Shown here: positions 25,142 to 33,707 of the stretch, in pieces
Numbering within the stretch: position 1 is the first letter of the stretch
Layout: every line of letters begins with the position of its first letter
Source: an uncultured Bacteroidales bacterium
GTDB lineage: Bacteria; Bacteroidota; Bacteroidia; Bacteroidales; Muribaculaceae
Length of the DNA: 64,000 nt
Direction of reading: 5' to 3'
NCBI GenBank assembly: GCA_949289215.1
Contig: CASENC010000048.1
Span: 1-64,000 of the forward strand
The notes under the pieces: generated by a model
What the model saw: the letters and a program-made list of their open reading frames with translations, nothing else
What the model was told of the DNA's origin: nothing
Database searches by the model: none
Position numbers and translations under genes: made by a program

Positions 25142-26749
25142 TTATTTGAAAGTGTCGGGCAAGTCGTTCTCATAAAGCACGGTGTCACCCGGACGGGCTA
25201 TGGAGAGTAACGTTTTTTGTGCATCGGCAAATGTAGCTACGGTATGCACTGCAAGTGCTTTCGGCTGCTTGCGCTTGATGCCGGTTGTTATTGCTTCGCG
25301 ATTGTATTCGCCTACGATGATTGCCACGTCGCACGTTTCGGCAATGTGCTCGCCGAATAATTCGTTGTAATGCTCTTGTTTAGAACCAAGTTCAATCATT
25401 CCCGGGGTGATTACAACCCGTTTTCCTCCTGTCATGCCTGCCAATACGTCAAGAGCCATGCGAGAGCCGTCGGGGTTTGAGTTGAAGGCATCGTCGATTA
25501 TGGTGATGCCTGCGGGTGTGCGTTTCACGTTCAGGCGATGTTCCACCTGTTCGATTTTACTCACGGCATATTGTATCTTGCTGTCGGGCACGCCAAGGCG
25601 CATTGCCATGATTACGGCGGCAATCAGGTTGGAAATATTGCATTCTCCCACAAGGCGTGTGGTTAGTTCTATCGATTTGCCTTCGCCCACCACCTTGAAC
25701 GACGTTCCGCGTGCCGAGTATGTTACATCTTCGGCGTGATAGTCGCTGCCATCGGCTGGTTTTACGGTGTAGCGTTTCACTTCCACGTTCTTCACCGGGC
25801 GGTTGGCCACGTATGGGAAATCGTTGTTGAGTACGCCGAAACCGTCGGCGGGCAAGGCATCGATAAGTTCAAACTTGGTGCGCTGCACATTCTCGATGGT
25901 CTTGAACGATTCCAAATGTTGTTCGCCCACGGCTGTCACTATGCCGTACTGGGGGTGCACTATATCGCAAATTTCACGAATGTCGCCAATGTTCTTTGCC
26001 CCCATCTCCACAATGAAAAGGTTGTTGTAGGGCTGTAGCATTTCGCGCACGGTACGCACAACGCCCATGGGCGTATTGAAACTGCCTGGAGTCATCAATA
26101 CCGAGTATTTTTCGCTGAGTATGCGGTACAGGTAGTGCTTGGTGCTCGTTTTGCCATAGCTGCCGGTGATGCCCACTACCGTCATGCCGGGCATTTGGGC
26201 AAGGATGCGGCGTGCGTCGTCGATATAGCGGTTGTTTATGGCTTTTTCCACCGGTTTGAGCAACCAGTTTACCCCAAGCGTTATTGCCGATGACAGTGCC
26301 GTTGCAAGCATCATCACGAGTGCAAAGGTGTGCAATATGCCTATGCTGTCGGCACTGCTGTAAAATATTGCTGCCAGTGCGGCCACCAACCATGTGAGCA
26401 GGTTGACGGAGGCGAAAAGCCTCCACACGCGCTTGGTGAACACGAGCGGTTTCTTCGACTTGCGTGTCATAATCACCACGCACTCGATGGCCATGATTGC
26501 AAGCACTATGCCCACTACGAATATCGATTGGGCAAACATGGAAATCATCAGTATGAATAGTGCCGCATTCAGCAGGCGGCGTGGCGACAGGGTGTCGCCG
26601 CTTGTGGTTATCCACCGCGAGTAACGCTCGTTGCGGTAGGAGTTTTGTTGCAGCATTTGCAAGTCGCGGGTTACGACTGTGCCAAACAGCACCACCGACA
26701 CTGCGGCGAGCAGTGCGTATATTGTGATTATAATTCCGAGTCCTATCAT
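25142..26749 (-). CDS. Membrane-anchored MurF-like ligase
   Basis: 535 residues. The first 190 or so hold four or more hydrophobic segments (IITIYALLAAVSVVLFGTVV, LFILMISMFAQSIFVVGIVL, LLTWLVAALAAIFYS, ALVMMLATALSSAITLGV), absent from classical MurF. A Mur ligase core follows: P-loop GITGSYGKTSTK, FIVEMGAKNIGDI, VGEQHLESF, and the MurF-type DDAFNSNPDG. Catalytic parts look intact. It sits directly before ddl, whose product D-Ala-D-Ala is the MurF substrate. It could be the cell's MurF, or a second ligase modifying another wall precursor. Seven nt separate it from the hydrolase gene. Confidence 0.87.
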   Translation of the reverse strand: MIGLGIIITIYALLAAVSVVLFGTVVTRDLQMLQQNSYRNERYSRWITTSGDTLSPRRLLNAALFILMISMFAQSIFVVGIVLAIMAIECVVIMTRKSKKPLVFTKRVWRLFASVNLLTWLVAALAAIFYSSADSIGILHTFALVMMLATALSSAITLGVNWLLKPVEKAINNRYIDDARRILAQMPGMTVVGITGSYGKTSTKHYLYRILSEKYSVLMTPGSFNTPMGVVRTVREMLQPYNNLFIVEMGAKNIGDIREICDIVHPQYGIVTAVGEQHLESFKTIENVQRTKFELIDALPADGFGVLNNDFPYVANRPVKNVEVKRYTVKPADGSDYHAEDVTYSARGTSFKVVGEGKSIELTTRLVGECNISNLIAAVIMAMRLGVPDSKIQYAVSKIEQVEHRLNVKRTPAGITIIDDAFNSNPDGSRMALDVLAGMTGGKRVVITPGMIELGSKQEHYNELFGEHIAETCDVAIIVGEYNREAITTGIKRKQPKALAVHTVATFADAQKTLLSIARPGDTVLYENDLPDTFK

Positions 26750-26756
26750 ATTAGTG

Positions 26757-27536
26757 TTACGAGTGTTTCATTTCTTCGCTTAAAAAGCTGCGTATTACGG
26801 CGGCAAATTGGTAGGGATTGTCGAGGAAACTGTAGTGCCCCGCGCCGCTGAATGTTACGAGGCCAGCATCGGGAATAAGGTGTTCCATCTTCCGTGCATC
26901 GGCCAGCGGGGTGGCGGTGTCGTTTTCCCCCCATACCAGTAGGGTGGGGCATTTTATCATCGGCATCAGGTGGCATAGGTCTTCGTTGACCACGCGGCTC
27001 ATTATGCGGCGCATCATGGGCGATGCGTTGTTATAGTCGCTTGAACCCACGCGGCGGCGGTAGTTGTCGATTATATTGTCGGCACGGTTGCGCCCCACAA
27101 GTAGTGGCAGCAGGCGGCGGTAGGCTTTGTAACTGTACACCTTGAAGTAATACTTCAGGCTGCGACGTGGTTTCACTCCAGCGGCATCAATCAGTATGAG
27201 TTTTGCCACGTCATTGCGCGAGGCATACATGATGCCCACTCGTCCGCCGAATGAGTGTCCCATCATTATGGGGCGGCTTATGTGCTCGGCTTTCACCATC
27301 TGTTCTATGATGGCTGTGTATTGCTCCATGCCCCATTCAACGGGAGGCTCGGTGCTGTCGCCAAATCCCGGGAAGTCCACGTTATAGACGGTGAAACTGC
27401 CAGTGAGCAACCGCTCGATGCTTGCCAGCGTGGTGTGGTTGCACCCCCAGCCATGCATGAGTATGACGGTCTGGTTGCCAGTGCCTTCCACCGTGTAGCA
27501 AAATTCCACGTCTTGAGCCTTTATAACCTTTTTCAT
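26757..27536 (-). CDS. Alpha/beta hydrolase
   Basis: 259 residues, no signal peptide, cytoplasmic. Alpha/beta-hydrolase fold with oxyanion HGWGCNHTT, nucleophile Ser in GHSFGG, acid Asp in WGENDTATP and catalytic His in GAGHYSFLD, followed by the usual C-terminal helix. Substrate unknown. First gene of a conserved-looking operon with the MurF-like ligase and ddl, driven by an excellent promoter. The setting suggests a link to cell-wall precursor metabolism, but this is inference. Confidence 0.9.
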   Translation of the reverse strand: MKKVIKAQDVEFCYTVEGTGNQTVILMHGWGCNHTTLASIERLLTGSFTVYNVDFPGFGDSTEPPVEWGMEQYTAIIEQMVKAEHISRPIMMGHSFGGRVGIMYASRNDVAKLILIDAAGVKPRRSLKYYFKVYSYKAYRRLLPLLVGRNRADNIIDNYRRRVGSSDYNNASPMMRRIMSRVVNEDLCHLMPMIKCPTLLVWGENDTATPLADARKMEHLIPDAGLVTFSGAGHYSFLDNPYQFAAVIRSFLSEEMKHS

Positions 27537-27557
27537 ATCCTTGCCAAAAACAAGTCA

Positions 27558-27590
27558 CAAAATTAGGAACACTTTTCGGCTTAAGCAAAA
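27558..27590 (-). promoter_or_regulatory. Promoter of the hydrolase / MurF-like / ddl operon
   Basis: Minus strand: -33 TTTTG (27590-27586), exactly 20 nt, -7 TAATTTTG (27565-27558). Leader of about 15 nt to ATG 27536. Confidence 0.75.
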
Positions 27591-27664
27591 AAATCGCCCG
27601 AAACTGCTGATTTGAGTTGCAGCTTGCATTGCGGCCATGTTTAACATTGTTTGTATGGAAATAA

Positions 27665-27695
27665 TTGCGTTTAGTGGGTAAATTCTTTATTTTTG
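27665..27695 (+). promoter_or_regulatory. Promoter of the putative lanthipeptide operon
   Basis: -33 TTG (27665-27667), exactly 20 nt, -7 TATTTTTG (27688-27695). The ATG at 27718 is about 16 nt after the expected start. It is the only clear promoter for the genes 27718-37911 and is divergent from the one at 27558-27590. Confidence 0.7.
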
Positions 27696-27717
27696 AAATT
27701 GATAATTCCATCTGAAT

Positions 27718-30381
27718 ATGAAAAATGTTTTTTCGATATTAATTGCGATGGTGGCAGGTCTTTCTGTTTTTGCGCAAAATATTGCCGATACTTTGGGCTT
27801 GCGGCTCGAAGAGCAGTATTATGAGTATCCGCAGGAGAAAGTTCACTTGACCACCGACCGCAACCACTACATGGGGGGCGACACGATATGGTTCCGTGGA
27901 TTCGTTGTGAGTTCGGCCACGCACGAGCCGGTGTCGGTGAGCAAGTATCTTTACGTGGAGCTGCGGACACCTTATAACACTGTTGACCAGCGCATCAAGG
28001 TGATTGAGCGCGATGGGGTGTATGCCGGGTATGTTCCTCTCGATATGCGGGTGCCGGAGGGGGACTACACGCTTGTTGCATACACCAACTTCATGAACAG
28101 CGCGGGGGAGGCGTATTTCTTCAAAAAACCGGTTAACATACGCAACGCCTATTCGCTTCGTATGGACTTGTTGTCGCAGTTCGAATGGGATGACGGCGGC
28201 GGGCGGCTTGTGTGCCGCATCGACTACCGCGACCGTACCACGGGCGAGGAGCGCGAACGGAAGTTCACCTACCGCACGATAAAGGATGCCGACTGGCGGC
28301 CGAGCTGGCGCAGGAGCGGTACTGAGACGGTGAAGCTCGACCGCGAGGAGTACATGGCGGGGTGGCTGCTGGTGATGTGCGACGACTATGCGAAGTACAT
28401 AAGGTTGCCCAAGAACGAGAGCGAATTCGATGTCACGTTCCACCCCGAAGGTGGCTACTTGGTTCCCGGCGAGGAGTGCCGCGTTGCGTTCAAGGCTATA
28501 GACGGCTACGGCGACGGCATTGAGGTGCAGGGCCGCGTGGTTGATTCGAGTAATAACGAGGTCGTTAAATTTAAGAGTCTGCACGGCGGGATGGGGGTGC
28601 TGACGTTCACTCCACGCCTTGGCGAGGCATACCGCGCGGAATGCGTGGTTCGTGACAGCCTGTCGGCATCGTTCGACCTGCCGGCGGTTAACGGCAGTGC
28701 GGCTGTGGTGTCGGCCGACCTGCGCGGCGACAGCGTGATAGACCTTCGGGTCAAGGGTCGTTGCCCCGGCGATGCGATAGTTGCGATACAAGAACGGGGG
28801 CTGCTAGTGTATGCCGGTAGGCTTGGCGACCGCATGGAAGCGAGCATTGGTTGCAGCGACTTGCAGAGCGGCGTGGTGCAGGTGCTGCTGCTTGACGGCG
28901 GGCTGAATGCCTTGAGCGAGCGGTTGTTGTTTGTCCGTGCCGCCGACACCTGCACTGCGGTGGTAGCACCTGTGCGACCGACCTATGGCAACCGTGATAA
29001 GGTGATACTGAACTTGCGGCTTGACGGTTACGCCGATGCGGAGGGCGACGTAGCCGTGTCGGTTACCGACCGCCTGTTTGGCGATGAGACCGGTGGCGTC
29101 AACATACTGTCGAACCTGCTGTTGCAATCAGAATTGAGGGGATATATAGAAAATCCTGCGTATTACTTTGAAGCCGATGACAGTGTGCGTCGAGCTGCGC
29201 TCGATGCGCTGCTTTTGACGCAGGGTTGGCGACGGTATGACATACCGGCCTCGCTACGTGGTGAGTATCAATATCCGACTGCATCGATAGAGAAGAGTCA
29301 GCAGATAAGCGGCACAGTGAAGAGCCTGTGGCGCGGTAAGCCGCTTGCCGATGCCACGGTGAAGATACTATCGAAGAAGTTAGGCTTTGCCCGTGCAGTG
29401 AAGACCGATAGCGTGGGGCGATTCTGTTTTGAAGGCTTTGATAACAGTGATGGTGCTACTTATGAGTTGGAAGCCGTGAACAAGAAAAGCCGCGCCGAGG
29501 GCAGTGTGGAAATAAATCCTGAATTGTTTCCTTCTGTAAATCCGATAAATGTGACCGCAGGCGATATTGAAACTATGGCAACTTCAGAAGGAGATAACGA
29601 TTTGTCGGCTGAATTAATGCGCTTGTCGGCATCGGGAGTTTACAATGTAATTCTTAATGAAATTGTGATTGAGGGTGCCAAAGTTGCTGAGAGGGAAAAG
29701 TCGGTTATGGATGTTGTGGCACTGAAGTCGCTTGACAGCGATTATATGGAGGGGAAAGGATATACTTCGCTTGAAGAGGCCATTCGTGAAATTCCGGGTG
29801 TCAGGATTACCGGCAATAACGATATTGTATATCGTAACAAGAAAGTGACGGTAGTCATTGACAACGTGCCATATTATAGCGTAAGGCAGAAAGCCGGATC
29901 AACGACATTTGGGTTTGTTGATGACAACAGTGACGGATTGTTGTACAGCGAAGGGTTGTTGACCGAAATCGAATCGTTATATCCTTTTGATATGATAGAG
30001 CGTGTTGACTTTTTGCGGCCTGAAGTTGCTGTAATCTATGGAAATTGCGCCGGTGGTGCATTAGCAATAACTTTGAAAGATGGAACCCAAAAAGTCGATG
30101 AGAAGAGCCAAGGTATTAAATATTTCCGTCCGCTTGGCTACCAGCAACCTGCTGAGTTTTACAGTCCCAAGTATGCCAAGGATTTTGGCAACAACTCTGA
30201 TGGCGGCGACCTGCGCAGCACGGTTTACTGGAACCCCAACGTGAAGATTGATGCCGAGGGCAATGCCATGGTGGAATTTTATGCCAACGACAACCGTAAC
30301 ACCCGTTATGATGTGGTGGTGGAAGGAATAACTCGCGACGGTGAATTGGTGCGAACTACTACGCAAATCCGAAAACGATAA
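27718..30381 (+). CDS. Exported macroglobulin/TonB-plug-like protein, paralog 1
   Basis: 887 residues. Signal peptide ends GLSVFAQ (about 20). An MG2-like domain (about 38-145: EKVHLTTDRNHYMGGDTIWF ... EGDYTLVAYTNFMNSAGE) is followed by further beta domains, a second macroglobulin-like unit near YGNRDKVILNLRL, and a carboxypeptidase-regulatory-like domain (about 525-590). A TonB-plug-like domain follows (about 655-795: LEEAIREIPGVRITGNN, VTVVIDNVPYY) but there is no barrel. The last 80 residues (STVYWNPNVKIDAEGNAMV) resemble the C-terminal unit of such proteins. Predicted periplasmic or surface protein. First gene of the lanthipeptide-like operon. Paralog of the 30957 product; the first 590 residues are strikingly rich in G+C at the DNA level compared with the plug part. 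Confidence 0.82.
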   Translation: MKNVFSILIAMVAGLSVFAQNIADTLGLRLEEQYYEYPQEKVHLTTDRNHYMGGDTIWFRGFVVSSATHEPVSVSKYLYVELRTPYNTVDQRIKVIERDGVYAGYVPLDMRVPEGDYTLVAYTNFMNSAGEAYFFKKPVNIRNAYSLRMDLLSQFEWDDGGGRLVCRIDYRDRTTGEERERKFTYRTIKDADWRPSWRRSGTETVKLDREEYMAGWLLVMCDDYAKYIRLPKNESEFDVTFHPEGGYLVPGEECRVAFKAIDGYGDGIEVQGRVVDSSNNEVVKFKSLHGGMGVLTFTPRLGEAYRAECVVRDSLSASFDLPAVNGSAAVVSADLRGDSVIDLRVKGRCPGDAIVAIQERGLLVYAGRLGDRMEASIGCSDLQSGVVQVLLLDGGLNALSERLLFVRAADTCTAVVAPVRPTYGNRDKVILNLRLDGYADAEGDVAVSVTDRLFGDETGGVNILSNLLLQSELRGYIENPAYYFEADDSVRRAALDALLLTQGWRRYDIPASLRGEYQYPTASIEKSQQISGTVKSLWRGKPLADATVKILSKKLGFARAVKTDSVGRFCFEGFDNSDGATYELEAVNKKSRAEGSVEINPELFPSVNPINVTAGDIETMATSEGDNDLSAELMRLSASGVYNVILNEIVIEGAKVAEREKSVMDVVALKSLDSDYMEGKGYTSLEEAIREIPGVRITGNNDIVYRNKKVTVVIDNVPYYSVRQKAGSTTFGFVDDNSDGLLYSEGLLTEIESLYPFDMIERVDFLRPEVAVIYGNCAGGALAITLKDGTQKVDEKSQGIKYFRPLGYQQPAEFYSPKYAKDFGNNSDGGDLRSTVYWNPNVKIDAEGNAMVEFYANDNRNTRYDVVVEGITRDGELVRTTTQIRKR

Positions 30382-30501
30382 AGTTTGAAAAAAAATAAGC
30401 ATTGCTGTTAAATATGTGCAAATGCAATATTTATTTGCTGTAAAATGTTGCGGTTTTGTGTGAAATCCATATTTTGGAAACAAACATTAAAATGTAGTAT
30501 T

Positions 30502-30945
30502 ATGAAAAAAATCAATAAAAATGACTTGTCGTTGAATAAAGAAACTGTTTCATCTATAAGTGATAATGTCAATTCTGATATGCCTCAAACAAGGCAAGTC
30601 ACCAATTGTTTAGATTGCCGTACTATTTATACTTGCCAAACTAAATGTGAGCAGTTTTCATGCGTAGGCTGTGAAGAGGCAACTTTTCAAAGTAACTGTA
30701 TGTGTTTGAGCGACAATATGCCATGTGAAAGTGATGGATGCAATCCCACGGCATCTCAAGCTCTGTGTTGTGAGCTGCCGCCGGATGTGACAAATAATTG
30801 CGAATATAATTCGCTTAAAGTAGATGAATGTCAAGACACGAATGCATGTACAATTGCTCCCGTAGAAACCATGGCTGCCGGAGAAAATCCTTGTTTGACG
30901 GGAGATGAGTGTCCTGTGATTAGGACTGTTAATTGTGACCAATAA
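30502..30945 (+). CDS. Putative class I lanthipeptide precursor, Cys-rich and acidic
   Basis: 147 residues from ATG 30502 (MKKINKNDLSLNKETVSS). The start resembles Bacteroidota class I lanthipeptide leaders (LSLNKETVSSISD). Residues 34-147 hold 18 Cys (36, 39, 45, 49, 54, 57, 66, 68, 75, 80, 89, 90, 100, 110, 116, 131, 137, 145) and 18 Ser/Thr. Many Ser/Thr sit 1-4 residues before a Cys (TNC, TC, TKC, SC, SNC, TNNC), fitting lanthionine rings. That region has about 18 Asp/Glu against 4 Lys/Arg. There is no Gly-Gly cleavage site. The frame extends upstream to 30445, but those codons are hydrophobic, not leader-like. It lies 11 nt before paralog 2, with lanC and lanB genes downstream. A disulfide-rich or metal-binding protein is the alternative. 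Confidence 0.75.
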   Translation: MKKINKNDLSLNKETVSSISDNVNSDMPQTRQVTNCLDCRTIYTCQTKCEQFSCVGCEEATFQSNCMCLSDNMPCESDGCNPTASQALCCELPPDVTNNCEYNSLKVDECQDTNACTIAPVETMAAGENPCLTGDECPVIRTVNCDQ

Positions 30946-30956
30946 AAAGGTTTAAT

Positions 30957-33695
30957 ATGAAAAAGATATTTACAATATTGGCAGCGGTGTCGATGGTGTT
31001 TGCTGTTTTTGCGCAGGGGCTATCCGATACGTTGCGAATGCGGCTCGAAAAGCAGTATTACGAGTATCCGCAGGAGAAGGTTCACATGACGACCGACCGC
31101 AACCATTATATGGGAGGCGATACTATATGGTTCCGTGGGTTCGTTGTGAGTTCGGCCACGCATGAGCCTGTTTCGGTGAGCAAATATCTGTATGTTGAGC
31201 TGCGAACACCTTACAACACAGTTGACCAACGTATCAAGGTGATTGAGCGTGACGGGGTTTATGCCGGGTATGTTCCGCTTGATATGCGGGTGCCAGAGGG
31301 TGACTACACGCTTGTGGCGTACACCAACTTCATGAACAGCGCAGGGGAGGCATATTTTTTCAAGAAGCCGGTGAACATACGCAACGCCTATTCGCTGCGT
31401 ATGGACTTGTCGTCGCAGTTCGAGTGGGAGGATGGCGGCGAACGGCTTGTGTGCCGCATCGACTACCGCGACCGTGTCACAGGCGAGGAGCGTGAGCGCA
31501 AGTTCACCTACCGCACGATAAAGGATGGAGACTGGCGTGAGAGCTGGCGTAAGAGTGGTACGGAGACGGTGAAGCTCGATCGCGAGGAGTACATGTCGGG
31601 CTGGTTGCTTGTGATGTGCGACGACTATGCCAAGTACATAAGATTGCCCAAGAACGAGGGTGGGTTTGATGTCACGTTCCACCCCGAGGGCGGCTACTTG
31701 GTGCCCGGGGAGGAGTGCCGTGTTGCGTTCAAGGCGATAGACAGTTACGGCGACGGGATTGCAGTGCATGGCCGTGTGATTGATTCAAAAAATAACGAAG
31801 TAGCTATATTTGAGAGCCTGCACGGTGGTATGGGAGTGCTGACGTTCACGCCGCGCCTTGGTGAGGCATACCGTGCTGAATGTGTTGCCCGTGACAGCCT
31901 GACGGCATTGTTTGCCTTGCCGTTGGTGAATGACAGTGCGGTAGTCGTGTCGGCCGACTTGTGCGGTGACGGCATAATAGACCTCCGGGTCAAGGGTCGC
32001 TGCCCCGGTGATGCTATAATTGCGATACAGGAACGAGGACTGCTGGTGTATGCCGGCAGTCTTGACGGCCGCAGGGAAGCGAGCATCGACTGTGGCGGCT
32101 TACAAAGCGGAGTGGTTCAGGTGCTTCTTCTCGACGGCAGTTTGAACGCGCTGAGCGAGCGGTTGTTGTTTGTCAGGGCATCCGACACCGACAGTTGCAC
32201 TGCGACAGTCGCGCCGGCGAGGCCGACCTATGGCAACCGGGACAAGGTTATACTGAACCTGCGGCTTGACGGTTATACCAATGCCGAGGGGGATGTTGCC
32301 GTATCGGTTACCGACCGTTTGTTTGGCGATGAGACGGGCGGCGGCAACATACTGTCGAATCTGTTGCTGCAATCGGAGTTGCGTGGTTATATAGAAAATC
32401 CGGCGTATTATTTTGAGGCGAATGACAGCGCACGGCGAGCCGCGCTCGATGCGCTGCTGCTGACGCAAGGATGGCGGCGTTACGACATACCGGCCTCGCT
32501 GCGCGGCGAGTACCAGTACCCGACTGCAGCGATAGAGAAGAGCCAGCAGATAAGCGGCACGGTCAAGAGCCTGTGGCGCGGCAAGCCGCTTGCCGATGCC
32601 TCGGTGAAGATACTGTCGAAGAAGTTGGGCTTTGCCCGTGCGGTGAAGACCGACAGCGTGGGCAGGTTCTACTTCAAGGGCTTTGACAACGCAGATGGTG
32701 CAACTTATCAGTTGGAGGCCGTGAACAAGAATGGCAACACCGAGAGCAACGTGGAGATAGATTATGACATATATCCGGTCATAGAACCGATAGATGGCAT
32801 TGTAGATTATAAATCGACTGATAATGAAGATGTTGTTAATAATGATGACTCGGTTGAACAAATGCGGCTTTCGGCATCGGGCGTTTATAATATAATATTA
32901 AACGAGCTTGTTGTGGAGGGGCATGCTCCACAATTTGGAGACAAATCCATAACCGAAATAATGGCAAGCAAGACATTCGACGGGGATTATTTTGAAAAAG
33001 AAGGCGTTACCACTTTAGAAGAAATAATAAGGAAATTGCCAGGCGTGATAGTAAAGGGCAACGGAGATGTGGTTTACCGTAACAGGCCGGTAATGTTCTT
33101 GGTCGATGAAATGGTGTTCTCCCTGGCGGGAACTTCCGATGCTGCCGACATAGTTGCGAATTACGGTGAAAACCGCCGCCGCCGTGCCCGTGCTGGCGGT
33201 GGGGCAGTGGCCGAGGCATCATTTGCGGCGGCCATGCGGGCACTTTCTTATCCCACCTCCTCTCGTGGTATGTTGAGGGAGGTGGAAGATGCAATACCCT
33301 TCGACATGATAAAGCAGGTATCATTCTTGCCGCCGAATGCCACCTTGACATTCTCAATGGAAGGCAATGCGGCTATTTCCATAGACCTGAAGGAGGGTGC
33401 TGAAATAGGAGACGAGAAACCTTACGGCATGAAATATATCACTCCGCTCGGCTACCAGCAGCCTGCCGAGTTCTACAGCCCCAAGTATGCCAAGGATTTC
33501 GGCAACAGCTCCGACGGAGGCGACCTGCGTAGCACGGTTTATTGGAATCCCGACGTGAAGATTGATGCCGACGGCAATGCCATGGTGGAATTTTATGCCA
33601 ATGACAACCGTAACACCCGTTACGATGTGGTGGTGGAGGGTGTGACCCGTGGCGGAGAATTGGTGCAAGCCACCACGCAAATACGTAAACGGTAA
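30957..33695 (+). CDS. Exported macroglobulin/TonB-plug-like protein, paralog 2
   Basis: 912 residues with the same layout as the 27718 product. By eye residues 22-587 are nearly the same protein sequence as paralog 1, though the DNA differs at many synonymous sites. Residues about 590-825 are diverged: plug-like LEEIIRKLPGVIVKGNGDVVY and MFLVDEMVF, plus a unique basic Arg/Ala/Gly insert (NRRRRARAGGGAVAEASFAA). From residue 832 (GYQQPAEFYSPKYAKDFG) to the end the two are again almost identical. Signal peptide ends VFAVFAQ. It starts 11 nt after the precursor stop and ends 12 nt before lanC, so it is fixed in the operon. Function unknown; export, binding or immunity are guesses. Confidence 0.82.
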   Translation: MKKIFTILAAVSMVFAVFAQGLSDTLRMRLEKQYYEYPQEKVHMTTDRNHYMGGDTIWFRGFVVSSATHEPVSVSKYLYVELRTPYNTVDQRIKVIERDGVYAGYVPLDMRVPEGDYTLVAYTNFMNSAGEAYFFKKPVNIRNAYSLRMDLSSQFEWEDGGERLVCRIDYRDRVTGEERERKFTYRTIKDGDWRESWRKSGTETVKLDREEYMSGWLLVMCDDYAKYIRLPKNEGGFDVTFHPEGGYLVPGEECRVAFKAIDSYGDGIAVHGRVIDSKNNEVAIFESLHGGMGVLTFTPRLGEAYRAECVARDSLTALFALPLVNDSAVVVSADLCGDGIIDLRVKGRCPGDAIIAIQERGLLVYAGSLDGRREASIDCGGLQSGVVQVLLLDGSLNALSERLLFVRASDTDSCTATVAPARPTYGNRDKVILNLRLDGYTNAEGDVAVSVTDRLFGDETGGGNILSNLLLQSELRGYIENPAYYFEANDSARRAALDALLLTQGWRRYDIPASLRGEYQYPTAAIEKSQQISGTVKSLWRGKPLADASVKILSKKLGFARAVKTDSVGRFYFKGFDNADGATYQLEAVNKNGNTESNVEIDYDIYPVIEPIDGIVDYKSTDNEDVVNNDDSVEQMRLSASGVYNIILNELVVEGHAPQFGDKSITEIMASKTFDGDYFEKEGVTTLEEIIRKLPGVIVKGNGDVVYRNRPVMFLVDEMVFSLAGTSDAADIVANYGENRRRRARAGGGAVAEASFAAAMRALSYPTSSRGMLREVEDAIPFDMIKQVSFLPPNATLTFSMEGNAAISIDLKEGAEIGDEKPYGMKYITPLGYQQPAEFYSPKYAKDFGNSSDGGDLRSTVYWNPDVKIDADGNAMVEFYANDNRNTRYDVVVEGVTRGGELVQATTQIRKR

Positions 33696-33707
33696 AAATG
33701 TGACTCA

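Noticed and set aside
27739-28791. Long open frame of 350 codons on the minus strand (and similar ones at 31020-31769 and 32100-32861)
   Set aside because: They are antisense to the conserved arms of the two plug-like proteins, appear because of G+C-rich codons there, and their translations look low-complexity and unlike any family.
30445-30501. Longer precursor start at 30445
   Set aside because: The extra 19 residues (MLRFCVKSIFWKQ...) are hydrophobic and basic; the MKK...LSLNKET start at 30502 fits a lanthipeptide leader.
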